From Allium sativum (lineage: Eukaryota > Streptophyta > Magnoliopsida > Asparagales > Amaryllidaceae), in contig CM060924.1 of NCBI GenBank assembly GCA_030737875.1, positions 147,926,197 through 147,990,196 of the forward strand: DNA of 64,000 nucleotides, given 5' to 3'. The stretch's first letter is position 1, and every line of letters starts with the position of its first letter. The position numbers and the translations under genes are program-made. The notes beneath the pieces were generated by a model. It was not told the origin of the DNA. It saw nothing but the letters and a program-made list of their open reading frames with translations, and ran no database searches. Below are positions 10,421 through 23,831 of the stretch, piece by piece.

Positions 10421-12356
10421 GAATACGGACGACGAAAGTGACAAAAGGCGAACACGGCAAGATTTTCTACATATGAAGAGTCGCGGTGTATGGTTTAGAT
10501 AATCGTGAGAACTTCTCACCCTAATTTTCTTATACAGTTATTTATTTTATAACTGCATATATGAACTGTTCCCTGTCGTCCTTAGACCATGGACGACTTG
10601 TATGTTTGGTTGTTTGGTTGATTAGATTATTTGGTTGAATATGGTTTGGGTAATGAAATGAATTGATTAGAATTTGGTTTGAGTATGACGTGCGCCATTA
10701 TGAGACGAGAGATAAGGCTAGACCTTATCCCGGTTCTAGTATCGTGCCGTTATGCCGTCAAAATTTTCTAAAATATGTTAGAAAAATAAAAATATCATTT
10801 TTATTAGATATTTGAATAAAATGAATATTCATTTACAAATTAGACGATTTGTATATGTACACCCATTTGGCTGATATGGATTGGGACGATAAATTTTACA
10901 CATTGCCCAACTGCACAAATAATATTCAGTATTTGTTGGTTGAAACCCCACACGGGTGCTGGGATGATATTTGACGTACACTAATCCCAATTATTTAGAT
11001 GTATGTTGATTAATTGGTTGAAAGGATGTTGTAAGCGTTAATTTTTTATAATTAATGCTTATGCAGTTGTGTGGTGCACTCTGGTTGATGGTTGATTGTT
11101 TATCGTGGCTGTTACATACATCAGTTGTATGAAAATCCATATAAATACCATTATATAGTAATTGACTGTGTTTGGTCCAATTCAGAACTGAAGAATATTT
11201 TAGAATAACGAATATTTTAAAATAATATGCAGAAAAGAATCAAAATGAGATTTTGATGTCCGATTTTGGATGGACACGAATTATTGAAATATATAAAGCC
11301 GCGTTGATTAGATAACGCCATTTCGACATGAACGATATTTATATCAATTTTATTCATTTTTATAATGAATATAGAAAAGGAAGTGATTTCAAAATATAAC
11401 ATTTTGAAAATATTATCATTTATATATTAATGATATGAAATATTCAATTTTGATTTAAAATTGAACATGAAGTTGAAATCGTTTTTAAAACGAATTTTAA
11501 ACGAATTTATAAAACTCGTTTTAAATGGAAATCAACAAATATATATATATATATAATATTATATATATTAAATGGCTTGAATAGAACGCGCCGCGCCGTG
11601 ACCATTCGCGAATTTCGACCATTGACTTCGAATTGACGTTACGGGAGATCCGACTGTCGGATTCTCCTAAAACTGGGACCATTGGGTTCGTATCAAAAAG
11701 AGATCAAAAATAGATTTCTAACGAATAAGAGTGATTTGAGATCTAACGGTTGGATTTGGAGTTGTGTCCAAATAAAATTTGGAAAAGTTCGTAGTAAGTG
11801 CAGTTCGATGACCGTTTATGGAAATCGACTGTACGGGCTTTGATAAAATTATTAAAAATATCATTAATCTGTGTAAAATCATAATAATTGATTTAGAAAG
11901 AATTGGGATGAAAACATCCCATATTTGAAAAGATAAAAATATATTTTTATCAAAATGAGCTAGTTTATAACTAGAATAAAAATACAACGCTTGTAAATAA
12001 AATTAGAAGCTAATTGGAAATTAGCTAAGCCGAATGGTTTCCTAGGTATTGATCTGATGTTGGTTTCGGCCTTCGGAGTTAATACTTATGGAATTGTTCT
12101 CTTACTAATTTACGGTTAGAGGCTGATTAAGATTTAGAGAAAGTTTTCCAATTAATTAATATTTAATTGTAATTGAATGGAATTCGATTGGTAGTAATCA
12201 AAGTGAGCTTCTGTGGAGGAAGACCCTTACTATATATGGAAATTTAAAGGCTTTTCCATTATTCCATTTATATTATTTGTTGGATACTGAAATTGATATC
12301 GATTATATATTGATCTGTTTTTCATGAAGATTCCATTATTAATGGAATGTGATTTT

Positions 12357-12675
12357 GGGTTTATCGTGAACAGTGTTTTAAATAACACTTGTTCTTTAAC
12401 CCGATTAACAATTGAATGATATTTTGGGTTTGTCGCGAAAGGTATCTTTAATAATACTGTTCTTGAACCCAATGGAGTAAAGAAAATTAGAAACTAACTG
12501 GAGATTATTTAAGTTGAATGGTTTCCTGGGTATTTATCTGATGTTGGTTTCGGCATTCGAGGTTAATGTTTAAGGAATTGTTCTCTTACTAATTTACGGT
12601 CAGAGACTGATGGAATGGAATGTGATTTTGGGTTTATCGTGTAACGTGTTTTAAATGATATTGGTTCTTTAACCC
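12357..12675 (+). repeat. Dyad-symmetric hairpin units, LTR of element 1 (3 units)
   Basis: Units at 12357-12402, 12426-12470 and 12630-12675. Each reads GGGTT...GAACxGTGTT, about 6 nt of A/T, AACAC...GTTC...AACCC, so the left half pairs with the right. The first unit is the best preserved; the third has lost part of the inner stem. Confidence 0.75.
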
Positions 12676-14833
12676 AGTTAAAGACAGGATATGATTTCCC
12701 AAGTTATATAATCATTTATATTGATTTTTGGGAAGATTAAAACTAAGTGGAGTTTTAATGAATCTTTAATTAGATTGAAATGATCGAGAATGGAGTATCA
12801 CCAGTTTTTCTCCAAGCGATAGTTGAATCTGTAATTAGATTTGAACGTGAAATGGTAATTAATATTTACTGATAACACCATGGTGTTGGATATGGAGTAT
12901 TACCAGTTTTGCTCCACAGGATTTATAGGTTGGGATTGGAAAATAAAATAAATGATTACTTCGGTGTGGTTCGCTAATCCCGACTAGTTGGGAAAACCTT
13001 AATATGGTTTGATATCCAATGGAAGATTAAAGAATAAATTTAAAAGAATTTATCATTGATAAAATTAATGGGAACCTTTCCCTAAGAATGTGAATATTGG
13101 AATAAAATAATATTCTGAATTGGGATGAGGCGTATGTTTTGTTTGAGTAACACTTGTTTATTATATACTTGGGTTATTCGGAAAGGCCGGGTTTATACCC
13201 ATTCTGAATAATCGATTCGACCATAAGTCGATAATGAAGTCTGTGGTTGAAGACCGGAGGTCTTCACATCGTTTGGACGATTCCTGATAATCTTGATTGG
13301 GTTGTACCCCCAAGAGGAAGAAATAAGTTGGTGATCGTCCAGACGTACTTGGAGATCGACGGATATGCGAGGACTTTACACCTGTATTGGACATATGGGA
13401 GGGGGAATAAGGTGCCTCCAGTTTCGTTCAGACCCAGAACGGACTTGTAAATGGATTGTATGTCTGACGTTGTATTCCTTTATACTGTATTCGTTGATCT
13501 CTGCTAAATATATATCTGTTTGGTGGTGGAAAATTTATTCTCTTGCTTAACACCCTTCTCTGAGACGTACAAGCTTAGAGGTTATATATTGGCAGAAATC
13601 AGTTGTACAGTATGGATTGACAATGTGGCATGTTGAGTTGCATGGATCAAGTCTTTTGTTGAAAAGCAAAGTCTTGTGGTTGATGATCAAAGCACGACCT
13701 CGTTGCATAGCTTTGTGTATAGCATTAATTCGCGAGCCTCACACCTCGGTATGAGTCAAAAACGGGATGAGGACCCAACGAGTGCACGACGTTTCTTTGT
13801 AGCTATGGGTGGTGTCAGTGTTTTACTAGCCTTGACATCATTGTTATTTTACCTATGTGGTTGTTGGATTGCGAGGCGCCTCGGTTATAGGTCCTATAGG
13901 ACCGGGAAACGTGTTTTCAGGAATAACTAATCCTCAAACGTAAGAGAGGACCGGCCTTGGAGGTTCCAAGGGTTACCCAGAGTGTGTAGTCCCGAGACAT
14001 TTGCTAGAGTGTCTCTAAGCGGAGAGGAGCTTCCCCCTTGCCTCGACTCATGATGGAAATCCAATTTCCAATACGTGATATTTCAGTTTTATTTGTAGAG
14101 CCTAGTATGCCGACATGATAGATGGTACCCATGCCGCCTATGATTGATACATTTATATTTGAAGTTGTTTTCTTCACTTTTAGTAATAATAAAAGATTAA
14201 ATTTCACGTATCAAGCATTATTTGACTATTATAAGGTAAAACCCTATCCTCCGGCTTGCGTTGCATCGTGTGATGGGACCTGGGTTTTATAATAGCTTCA
14301 TTTTTCTTTAATTAGCATTGCGCTGTTTGTTTCATGCACTGGTATTCTTGGGGTTAAACCCATTCCGTGTTATACGGCGTGGTCCCTTGATTTACCCAAC
14401 TTTAAAATCTAGCTAATAACTGTTTTAGTTCTCACACCAGTCACATGACTGACCTAGAGTTTATTGTTTTAACCTAAACTCTAGGTGCCCTTATTTTTCA
14501 CACAGTCAGCTAGTTGTTGAGTTTTGCGGATATTATATTCACAGGCTCCTAGTTTACAACTGGAATGATATTCGGAAAGCTCTGTATCCGTGTATCTCTT
14601 TCAGTTGTGTTTTGTATTATTTTTCCGCTGCAATGTATTTAAATGTAATTCAAATCTCTGATATTTTTCTGATGTGTAATATTTATTCATACTCTGTATA
14701 TTCTTGTACTCTGACGTAAATTGTTGTAATATGCAACAAAATGTTCTTCTATTTGTTTTCCGATTTGTCTTGTCCTCAAAGTAGTCCGCTCTTTCTCTTC
14801 TCTTCAGAGACCGTGGAAGTTCGGGTCACTACA

Positions 14834-15815
14834 TTGTTGGAATGCGAGGCGCCTCGGATATATCGGTCACTACGGTGCCAATGGATTTATGCCCCATAAG
14901 GCGGGGAAACGTATTTTTCAAGGATTTTTAATCCACTTAAAATGCGGATAGGCCCTGTGGATCTAAAGGGATGATGCATTATGTTCCTGAGGCTCGGGCT
15001 AGAGAGTCTCGAATTCGGTAAGGACGATCCCTTGCCATGGTTCATGAAGGAAATCCAACTTCCAATACGACATCATGCGGTTTTAATAGAGGAACTAGTA
15101 TGGAGACTTGATGTATGGTACCCATGCCATCTATGATTGATACATTTATATTTGAAGTTGATTTCTACACTTATAGTAATAATAAAAATATGAATTTTAT
15201 GTATCAAACATGTTTGGCTATTATAAGGGAAAAGCCTATCCTCTGGCTTGCGTTGCATTGTGTGATGGGACTTGGGTCTTATTATTGCTTTTTGTTCTTT
15301 ATTTACAATTGCGCTGTTTTTTTATGCACTGGTTTTCTTGGAGTTAAAACCCGTTCCGTGTTATACGGCGTGGTCGCTTGATTTACGTAACTTTAAAAAT
15401 CAAATTAATAACTGTTTTGGTTCTCACACCAGTCACATGAGTGACCTGGAGTTTATTGTTTTAACCTAAACTCTAGGAGCCCTTATTTTCCACACGGGCA
15501 GCTAGTAGTTGGGTTTTGCAGATATTATATTCACAGGATCCTGGTTTATAGCTGAAGGGATACTCAGAAAACTCTGTATCCGTGTATTTCTTTCAGTTGT
15601 GTTTTGTATTATTTTTTCCGCTGTTATGTATTTAAATGTAATTTAAATATCTGACATTTATCAAATGTGTAATATTTATTCATACTCTGTTATATTCTTT
15701 TACTTTGATGTAATTGTTGTAATAAGCAATGAAATGTTCTTCTTTCTGTGTACTGATTCGTCGTGTTCTGAACTCAATTTGGGCTTTCCTTCATGGGGAA
15801 GTTCCGGTCGTTTTA
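14834..15815 (+). repeat. 3' part of the 5' LTR of long-LTR element 2
   Basis: Begins at TTGTTGGAATGCGAGGCGCCTC, which corresponds to 28034 onward in the 3' LTR of the same element, and runs to the LTR end GGTCGTTTTA, with the PBS two bases later. It resembles 28034-29010 more than it resembles 13855-14833. The missing 5' part should lie left of the window, before the 5' LTR of element 1. The first five bases TTGTT would then be the right-hand duplication of that insertion. Confidence 0.8.
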
Positions 15816-15817
15816 GT

Positions 15818-15829
15818 TGGTATTAGAGC
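15818..15829 (+). other. Primer-binding site, initiator tRNA-Met type
   Basis: TGGTATTAGAGC differs by one base from the usual TGGTATCAGAGC. It lies two bases after the LTR end. With the TGTAACAACCCG start and the PPT it indicates Tekay/Del-type ancestry. Confidence 0.85.
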
Positions 15830-16480
15830 TTTGGTTTACAGAGCTCGAGAATAAGACACATTAGAACCAAACGAAAGAATTCATCAGAGATTGGATTAGT
15901 AATATACAATGAGAATGACTCGTTAGAGATGGGATCAATAGTATCCTAGAACGAGTGTGAAGAATGTTATTTTTAAAACAAAAATGAAAACGATTTAAAT
16001 TTTGAAATTTAATCTAATTATTCGTATTTAAAAATATTTATTTTATATATATAATTTGGACAATCGAGTATATGGAGATTTTGCATATACGTCTCGTGAA
16101 CGTATATTCGAAGCCTCGAATAAACTGGATAGATACAGAATCACACTCTAGTCGCCCGGGAATGATTCTACTGATGATGTACGACATCAGTAGTTTATTT
16201 TCGAGTTTTGAAAGTGGGATATCTATATATTTCCAATTGACTGGTGTGAGAACCAAAACTAGATAGGTCTATTGTTATGATTTGGCATCAAAAACATGAT
16301 TTCTGAATACATAAAAATTATGAATTTGAAAAGCTAATCAACTAATTTATTTCTGGTTGTGTTGTATGATTATTCCATTAAACCAATAAGAGAAATGTAA
16401 GGCAAATTAAGCCAAATTGAATCAAATATAGGACTGAATTGAAGTTGTTTGAAATTCCATACATGTACATATATATGTGT

Positions 16481-16621
16481 GAACAGGTCATTGCAAGGAG
16501 GCTAGAGAAGAGGAATAAAGTTGTATGTCCGACAAATTGGTACATGTTTACTAACTTATTGGGTTTGGATGATTTTATGAGCCGATTGGCTAGCCTCTTG
16601 GCCTTTTCTTTTTCTTTTTAG
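16481..16621 (+). pseudogene. Short conserved frame of the long-LTR internal domain, copy 2
   Basis: Reads EQVIARRLEKRNKVV and onward for 46 codons to TAG. It is preceded in frame by an ATG at 16439. Colinear with 8006-8146, with the same length but five amino-acid changes. No recognisable domain. Could be non-coding sequence that is open by chance in both copies. Confidence 0.35.
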
Positions 16622-16838
16622 ATGATGAGGGACCTGCGTGGCTAGTTGCGGTTTTAAATGTCTCCCGGTTATGGCGAATTTTTTCGAAAATTTAGGGTGT
16701 TAGTCAAATTTTAGAAAAATTTGAAAGGTTCTTAGAAACTGAAAAATTGAAGAACTTAAGCCGTAAAGAAAATAAAGATGTTGGGTTGGTTGGTTAAACA
16801 ACTTTCAGCTTCGTTCCTTTTTGAGGACGAAAAGATTT

Positions 16839-16852
16839 TAAGTGGGGGAGAT
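16839..16852 (+). other. Polypurine tract of long-LTR element 2
   Basis: TAAGTGGGGGAGAT directly before the LTR start TGTAACAACCCGG. The same tract precedes the LTR at 8388. Confidence 0.9.
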
Positions 16853-19800
16853 TGTAACAACCCGGAAAATTAGAACCAATTTAAAAAAATTTATTTTAGC
16901 GATTTTAATGAATTTTGATATTTAAAATGAGTTATTTTTAATAATAACGATGAAAAATTTATTTTAAATGAAGTTAGAACATATAAATTTATATTAATTA
17001 TAAAATGAGCCTGAAATGGCGCGACAGTTTGAAAATTCAATTTCGAATTTCAAATGAATATACCGAATTCATTGTAAGTCAGAATTGGACGAAACAAGAA
17101 ATATTTGAATCTGATGAACAATATCTTTCTAATGAATGTAAGAAACTGAGATTTCACTATATAAATTAAAAGTTACGTCCGGTTTAAAATTCAAAAAGTC
17201 ACTGTGGAATTTATATATATTTTAATATATATATACATTGCCCTTAAAAATTGCCATTTTGCAAACTACCTCCGTTTTCGACAAAACCACTTTCGCTGGA
17301 TCCGGAATGTTGAATTATTGCTATATTCCAATTTTCATAATTTTTGGAATTGATACGTGAGCATGGTGAATTTAAACATGTTTTTACCATTTCAGTTGAA
17401 TTGGATTGACTGGAAAATGCCATTTTTACGGTCTCCAAATTCGACGAAATTAGTTTCGTTAGGACTCTATCGTTAAAACAAAGCTAGATTTATTTTTGTA
17501 GAATTTTTGGAGTTCGTATGTAACCCCAGTAAATTAAAATGTGCGTTCAAATTAAATATATATTGACTTATATTTTAATTTAATGAAAACTGATCGTAAC
17601 AGACGAATTGGGTTACGGGACCTATCCCATTGTGTTCGGAATGGGGGTATTATGCTAGGGGCGACAGTCAGTGGGTTCGATTTGGGATTCGAATGAAAAA
17701 GTTACTTTTTGAAAATTAAATATAATAAAATATATTTTATAAATGGGTTCAACCCCGTTTCCCTCTCCTTCACTTATCTCCTTGTCTGTTTTAGGGAAAT
17801 AAAAAAATAAAAAGCGACAGAACCCTTCCCATCGCGCCCTCCCCCATCGCGATCCGCCTGCCGCCGCACACCCCCTCCCTCCGACGATCGTCGCTCCCCC
17901 TTTCTCCCTCCAGCCGCCGCCTCCAAGACCCCCCTCTTCTTCGATTTAAAACCCTAACCCAACCCCAAACAACCACCGCCGATCTCCCCTGGCCCACCGC
18001 CGGCAGCACCACCCCTCCAACCTCCAAACCTCCGGTGACGCCATCCTCCCCCACTCCCAAGTGCAACAGTGAGTTTTCATTATTAACATTTATTTTATTT
18101 TTATTTTCAGCTTTAATATTATAGCATGATAAAAAAAAGGTGAGATTTTTAATTATATAAAGGCTATATTTTGAATAATATTAAGTTATGATTTTTATAT
18201 GAAGAAAAGTTTAGATTTTTAATTAGAAAAAGTTTAGATTTTTTATTTATAGAAAGTTCAGATTTATATTCAAAGAAAGTTAAGATGTTTATTTAAATAA
18301 AAATATGATAGTTATGCTAAGGAAAATATGATTTTCTATATAAAAAATATAACTTTTATTTATATAAATAGGATTTTTATTCAAACTTCATATGAAAATA
18401 TGATTTTGAATCAATGAAAGATTTGATATTTTTTTTTACAATATAAAGATTTGATTTGATTTTTGATATAAAGATGTGATTTCTACTGATATAAAAATAT
18501 GAGTTTTTATATTATATAAACCTCGTTATGAAAATATGATTTATATATATACAGTAGCGGGTTAAAATTGTGATCTTTAACATATACCGTGTGTAGCAGA
18601 TTGCGATAGAACAGACGAGAAACAAATCCAAACCGTTAAGAAATAAAGAATGGCGGAGTGGAAACCCAAGGTAAGAACCTCTGACTAAAATTATTTCTGT
18701 ATAATTACTTATTTTATAACTGCATATATGAACTGCTACCCGTCGTCCACAGATCATGGACGACTTGTTTGATTATATTATGCTGTGAAAATTGATTGTG
18801 AAAAGTGAATTGGAAAATAAAATATTCATGAGGTGAAATAGATATTTTATCAATAAAAATATAATTTTTAACGCGTATATGAATAAAATAAATATTCATT
18901 TACAAATAGGACGATTTGTTTATGTACACCCATTTAACTGATATTGATTGGGACGATATATTTTACACAGCGCCCAATTGCACAAATAAAATCTGTTTTT
19001 GTTGATTGAAACCCCACACGGGTATTGGAATGATATTTGATGTACGCTAGTACCAATTGTTTATTGGTATGTCGATCGATTGGTTGATAGAATGTGTAAG
19101 CGTTAATTATTTATATTTAATGCTTATGCAGTTGTGTAGTGCACTCTGGATGATGGTTGATTGTTTATCATTGCTATTATGTACATGTGTTTCATGAAGT
19201 CCATATAAATAACATTATATGGTAATTGACTGTGTCTGGTTCCAATTCAGAAAGAAAGAATATTTTAAAATAACAAATATTTTAAAATAACAAATATTTT
19301 AAGATAATATTCTGTAAAAGATCAAAATATAGTTTTGATTTTCGATTCTGGATGGACACGGAAATATTAATATATTTGAAGCCGTGTTGACTAGATATGC
19401 GCCATTTTGATGAATAATGAAAAAGAACTAATTTCAAAATCTAATGTTATGAAAATATTATCATTTATATATTAATGATATGGAATACTCAATTTTGATT
19501 TAAAATTGAAAATGAAGTTTGAATCGTTTTTAAAATGATTTATAAAATACGTTTTAAAAGGAAATCGACAAAATATATAATATATATATTATATACATTT
19601 AATGGCCTAAATAGAACGCGCCGCCCAGCGACCGTTCGCGAATTTCGAATATTGACTTCGAATTGGCATTACGGGAGATCCGACCGTCGGATTCTACTAA
19701 AACCAGAACCATTGGGTTTGTATTGAAAAGAGCTTTCCAACGAATATAAGAGATTTAAAATCTAACGGTTGGATTTGGAATTATGTCCAAATCAAATTTG

Positions 19801-20701
19801 GAAAAGGTCGTTGTAAGTGCAGTTCGATGACCGTTTGTGGAAATCGACTGTACGGGCCTTGATAAAATTATTAAAATTATTAATAATTTGTGTAAAATCA
19901 TAATAAATGATTTGGAAAGAATTAGGATGAAAAATTACACGTTTGAAAAGATAAAAATATAGTTTTATCAAAATGAACTAGTTGTAAACTAGAATTACAA
20001 TCCAAATTTTTTAAATAAATTGGATTTAAAATGGTTTTCAAAATAACCAGAATTTCCAATATATGAATTAGAATGGATTTTAATCGAAATTCTCTTTGGA
20101 ATATTTCGATATTGGATTCCGTGATGATACAGATATTGTTACGGGAATTTGGAAGATATATTTTGTATCGTTATTTCCAATACGATATTTGTTGGTTTCA
20201 AAATTTGACATTGAATATAAGCCGATATATTTTCTATTCAGAGCCTTGTATTTAATATCAAATTGGATTTTGGGTTTGTCGTGAATGGTGTCTTCATTAA
20301 CACTGTTCTTAAACCCAGTTGGGAAAAGAATAAATCTTTTAACTAAGATTTAAGGAGATTTACCAATTAATTAATATTTAATTGGAATTGAATAAAAGAA
20401 TTGGATTTTTGGTTTATTGTGAATGGTGTCTTCATTAACGTTGTTCTTGAACCCCGTGTGAAAAGAATAAATCTTTTTAATTAAGATTATTAGAGTTTCC
20501 AGTTAATTAACATTTAATTGGAATGAAATGAAATGTGAATTGGGTTTATCGCGAACTATGTTTTAAATAACACTTGTTCTTTAACCCGATTTACAGTGAA
20601 ATGGGATTTGGAATATATAAATCTTTTATTAAGATTTAATGGGAAATTTTCCAAAGTAAAGTTTTCCTGTTTAATATATTAAATTGGAATGGAATGGAAT
20701 T
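16853..20701 (+). repeat. 3' LTR of long-LTR element 2, left piece
   Basis: Starts TGTAACAACCCGG and follows the same block order as the LTR at 8388. Its C/T-rich island is at about 17755-18072 and ends CAACAGTGAGTTTT, again a splice-donor-like sequence. A second donor-like site, CCCAAGGTAAGAACC, is at 18665-18679. Hairpin units lie at 20272-20316, 20411-20454 and 20542-20587. Interrupted at 20701 by a solo LTR; it resumes at 26662, and its remaining hairpin unit is 26839-26884. Confidence 0.85.
20272..20587 (+). repeat. Dyad-symmetric hairpin units, LTR of element 2 (3 units, a fourth at 26839)
   Basis: Units at 20272-20316, 20411-20454 and 20542-20587, with a fourth copy at 26839-26884 on the other side of the solo LTR. 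Each has outer GGGTTT/AACCC arms and inner GAAxxxTGT / AACxxTGTTC arms. The DNA between units repeats AATTAATTAATATTTAATTGG-like text. Confidence 0.7.
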
Positions 20702-21609
20702 TGTAACAACTCGGAAAATCGGAACTAATTTAAAATTTTTATTTTAGCAATTTTAAAGGATTTTGAATATTTAAAATGATTTATTTTAAATAATAACGAC
20801 TAAAAATTTATTTTCGACGAAGTTATAACGTATAAATTTATTTTAATTATAAATCGAGCCTGAAATGGCGCGGTAGTTTGAAAATTCGATTTCTAATTTC
20901 AATTTAATATACATAATTCAATATAAGTCAGAATTGGACGAAACAAGAAATATTTGAATCTGTCTAATTATATCTTTCTAATGAAGTTAAGAAACTGAGA
21001 TTTGACTTTATAAATTGAAAATACGTCTAGTTTAAAATTAAGAAAAGTCGCTATGAAATTTATATATATTTTATTATAATATATGGCCCTTAAAAATAGC
21101 CGTTTTGCAAACGACCTCCATTTTCGAAGAAACCACTTTTGTTGGATCCGGGATGTCAATTATTGTTAGACCCAATTTTCATAATTTTTGAAATTAATAT
21201 GTGATCGTGGCAAAAGAAAACATGTTTTAACAGTTTCAGTCAATTTGGATCGACCAGAAATGACCATTTTTCAAACAATCACCAAATTTGACGAAATCAT
21301 TTTTGTTGGGACCGTATCGTCCCAACATAGCTAGATTTATTTTTCTAGAATTTTTGAAATCAGTATGCGGCCCCGGCAAACTAAAATGTACGTTCAAATC
21401 TAAAATTAAATGTTTTATATTTTAATTTGAAGAATAACTTGCTGAAACAGTCGAATGGACTTACGAAACATATCCCAATGTGTCCGGAATGGGGGTATTT
21501 AGCTAGGGGCGACAGTTGATGGGTTCGATTTGGAGTTCGTATGGACAAAAGGGTATTTTTGGATTTAAAATAATTAAAAATTAAATATAAAACGTGGACC
21601 AATTAGAAT

Positions 21610-21970
21610 GCACTGTTCATTTCCCCAAAACCACTCTTTCTCTCTCCCCGCTCCAGATCGAACGACAGAACCTCTTGCCACCTTCTCTCCTCGAAAACCT
21701 CCAATCCGCTCCACGAAATCCTGTGCCACAGTTGAGGATTTTGTAGAGCTCCTCATGAGCTTCAAATCCATATAAGGTGCACCTCCTGTCGTCGCCTATA
21801 CAAGAAGATCCGATGCCTCAAAATTCTCACGTTCGGACCGCCGACGCGCCTCACATAGGCCGTCGTTCTAGGCCCTACCACCATGCGCGGAAAGCCCTCT
21901 CCTCCCTCTTTGACGCTGTACCCTATGATCGACGCATCACTTCACGGTTTGAATGAAAACCCTAGACCTA
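21610..21970 (+). other. Hypervariable island in the solo LTR
   Basis: Occupies the place of the C/T-rich islands of the other LTRs, beginning after a run of CTCTTTCTCTCTCCCC, but its sequence does not align with them. No frame of note. It is followed by a conserved donor-like site, GCATGGTAAGAACTTC, near 22192-22207. Confidence 0.45.
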
Positions 21971-23831
21971 GTTTAGAAGGATTGCTGAAAGGTATAGGGT
22001 TAATTATTTTAAACTGATTTCAACATTTAAAAGCGTTGCAAAGTTGGTTAATCTTATAAAATCATATCTTTTTGCTATGTGGTCGAAATCCAGTGAAACA
22101 AGAGACGTCGGGACCGTGACGACGTCTTCTACATTCTAGTAGAGACCAGAGAATTTTAAGAGCTCGCTACAATTTTAGGCAAAGCCGAAAGCATGGTAAG
22201 AACTTCTCACTATAATTTGTTGTACAGTTATTTATTTTATAACTACATATATGAACTGCTCCCCGTCGTCCACAGACCATGGACGAATTGTTTTTTTCAT
22301 TATGTTATGAAATTTGTTTGTGATGTGAAATGGACTGTATAAAATATTCATATGTTGAAATAAATATTTTATCATTAAAAATATAACTTTTAACGTGTAT
22401 ATGAATAAAATAAATATTCATTTACAAATCGGACGATTTGTTTATGTACACCCATTTGACTAATATTGATTAGGACGATAAATTTTATATATCGCCCAAC
22501 TGTACAAATAATAATCTGTGTTTGGTTATTGAAACCCCACACGGGTATTGGGATGATATTTGGCGTACACTAATCCCAATTGTTTAGTTGTATGTCGATC
22601 GATTGTTTGACGGACTGTTGTAAGCATTAATTACTTATATTTAACACTTATGCAGTTATGTGGTGCATTCTGGCTGATGGTTGATTACTTATCGTTGTTG
22701 ATATACACATGTGTTGTATGGAATCCATATAAATAACATTATATGGTAATTGGTTGGGTCTGATTCCAATTCATAAATGAAGAATATTTTAAAATAACGA
22801 ATATTTGAAAATGATATTCAACGAAAGAGCAAAATATGATTTTGATGTCCGATTTTGGATGGACACGAAAATATTGAAATATATAAAGCTGTGTTGATTA
22901 GATATGCGATATTTTGATGCGAATGATATTTATATCAAGTTTATTCATTTTGATAATGAATCTCGAAAAGGAAGCGATTTCAAAATATAACATTTTGAAA
23001 ATATTATCATTTATATATTAATGATAAGAAATATTCAATTTTGATTTAAAATTGAAAATGAAGTTGGAATCGTTTTTAAAACGAATTTAAAATGATTTAT
23101 AAAATACGTTTGAAATAGAAATCGACAAAATATATATAATATATATATTATATATACTAAATGACCTGAATAGAACGCGTCGCGCCGCGACCGTAAGCGA
23201 ATTTCGACCATTGACTTCGAATTGACGTTAAGGGAGATCCAACCGTCGGATTCTCCTAAAACCGGAACCGTTGGGTTCGTATCAAAAAGAGCTTTCCAAA
23301 GAATGTAAGAGATTTGAAATCTAACGGTTAGATTTGGAATAATGTCCAAATAAAATTTGGAACATGTTGTTTTAAGTGCAGTTCGATGGCCGTTTATGGA
23401 AATCGACTGTACGGGCCTTGATAAAATTATTAAAAATATTAATAATTTGTGTAAAATCATAATAAATGATTCGGAAAGAATTGGGATGAAAAATTCCACA
23501 TTTGAAAAGATAAAAATATATATGTTTATCGAAATGAACTAGTTGTTAACTAGAATTAAAATCCAATTGTTTTTAAATAAATAAAATGGATTGAGAATGG
23601 GTTTTAATATAACCAGAATTTCCAATAAATAAATTAGAATGGATTTGAATCGAAATTATCTTCGGAATATTTCGATATTGGATTCCGTGATTATATGGAT
23701 ATTGTGGAGGAATTTGGAAGATATATATATCGTTATTCCCAATACGATATTTTTGATTTCAGAGTTTGATATAAAATATAAGTCGATATATTTTATATTC
23801 AGAGCCTTATATTAATATCAAATTGGATTTT

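Larger units (their letters stand above)
8388..14833 (+). repeat. 3' LTR of long-LTR element 1 (about 6.4 kb)
   Basis: Starts TGTAACAACCCGG immediately after a PPT and ends TCACTACA, so the ends are TG...CA. Order inside: an AT-rich 5' part shared with all copies; a C/T-rich GC island (9296-9660); an array of short GATTTTTAT words (9700-10420); a conserved block with ACCATGGACGACTTGT (10588-10604); a block with GAACGCGCCGCGCCG (11586-11600); three hairpin units (12357-12675); and conserved 3' blocks including GAGGCGCCTCGG. At 14834 the sequence jumps back to an internal LTR position, because element 1 appears to be inserted in the 5' LTR of element 2. Confidence 0.85.
15816..16852 (+). mobile_element. 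Short internal domain of long-LTR element 2
   Basis: The whole internal domain is only 1,037 bp between LTRs of about 6 kb. It starts with the PBS, has no gag or pol domain, contains a 9-bp-stem hairpin at 16168-16193 (CTACTGATG/CATCAGTAG), a 22-bp inverted match to the LTR (16238-16259), a short shared frame, and ends in a PPT. A gag-less element of this shape cannot move alone. Confidence 0.8.

Noticed and set aside
14820..14850. First read as a chimeric or tandemly duplicated LTR.
   Set aside because: A simple insertion of element 1 into the 5' LTR of element 2 with TTGTT duplication explains the junction without recombination.
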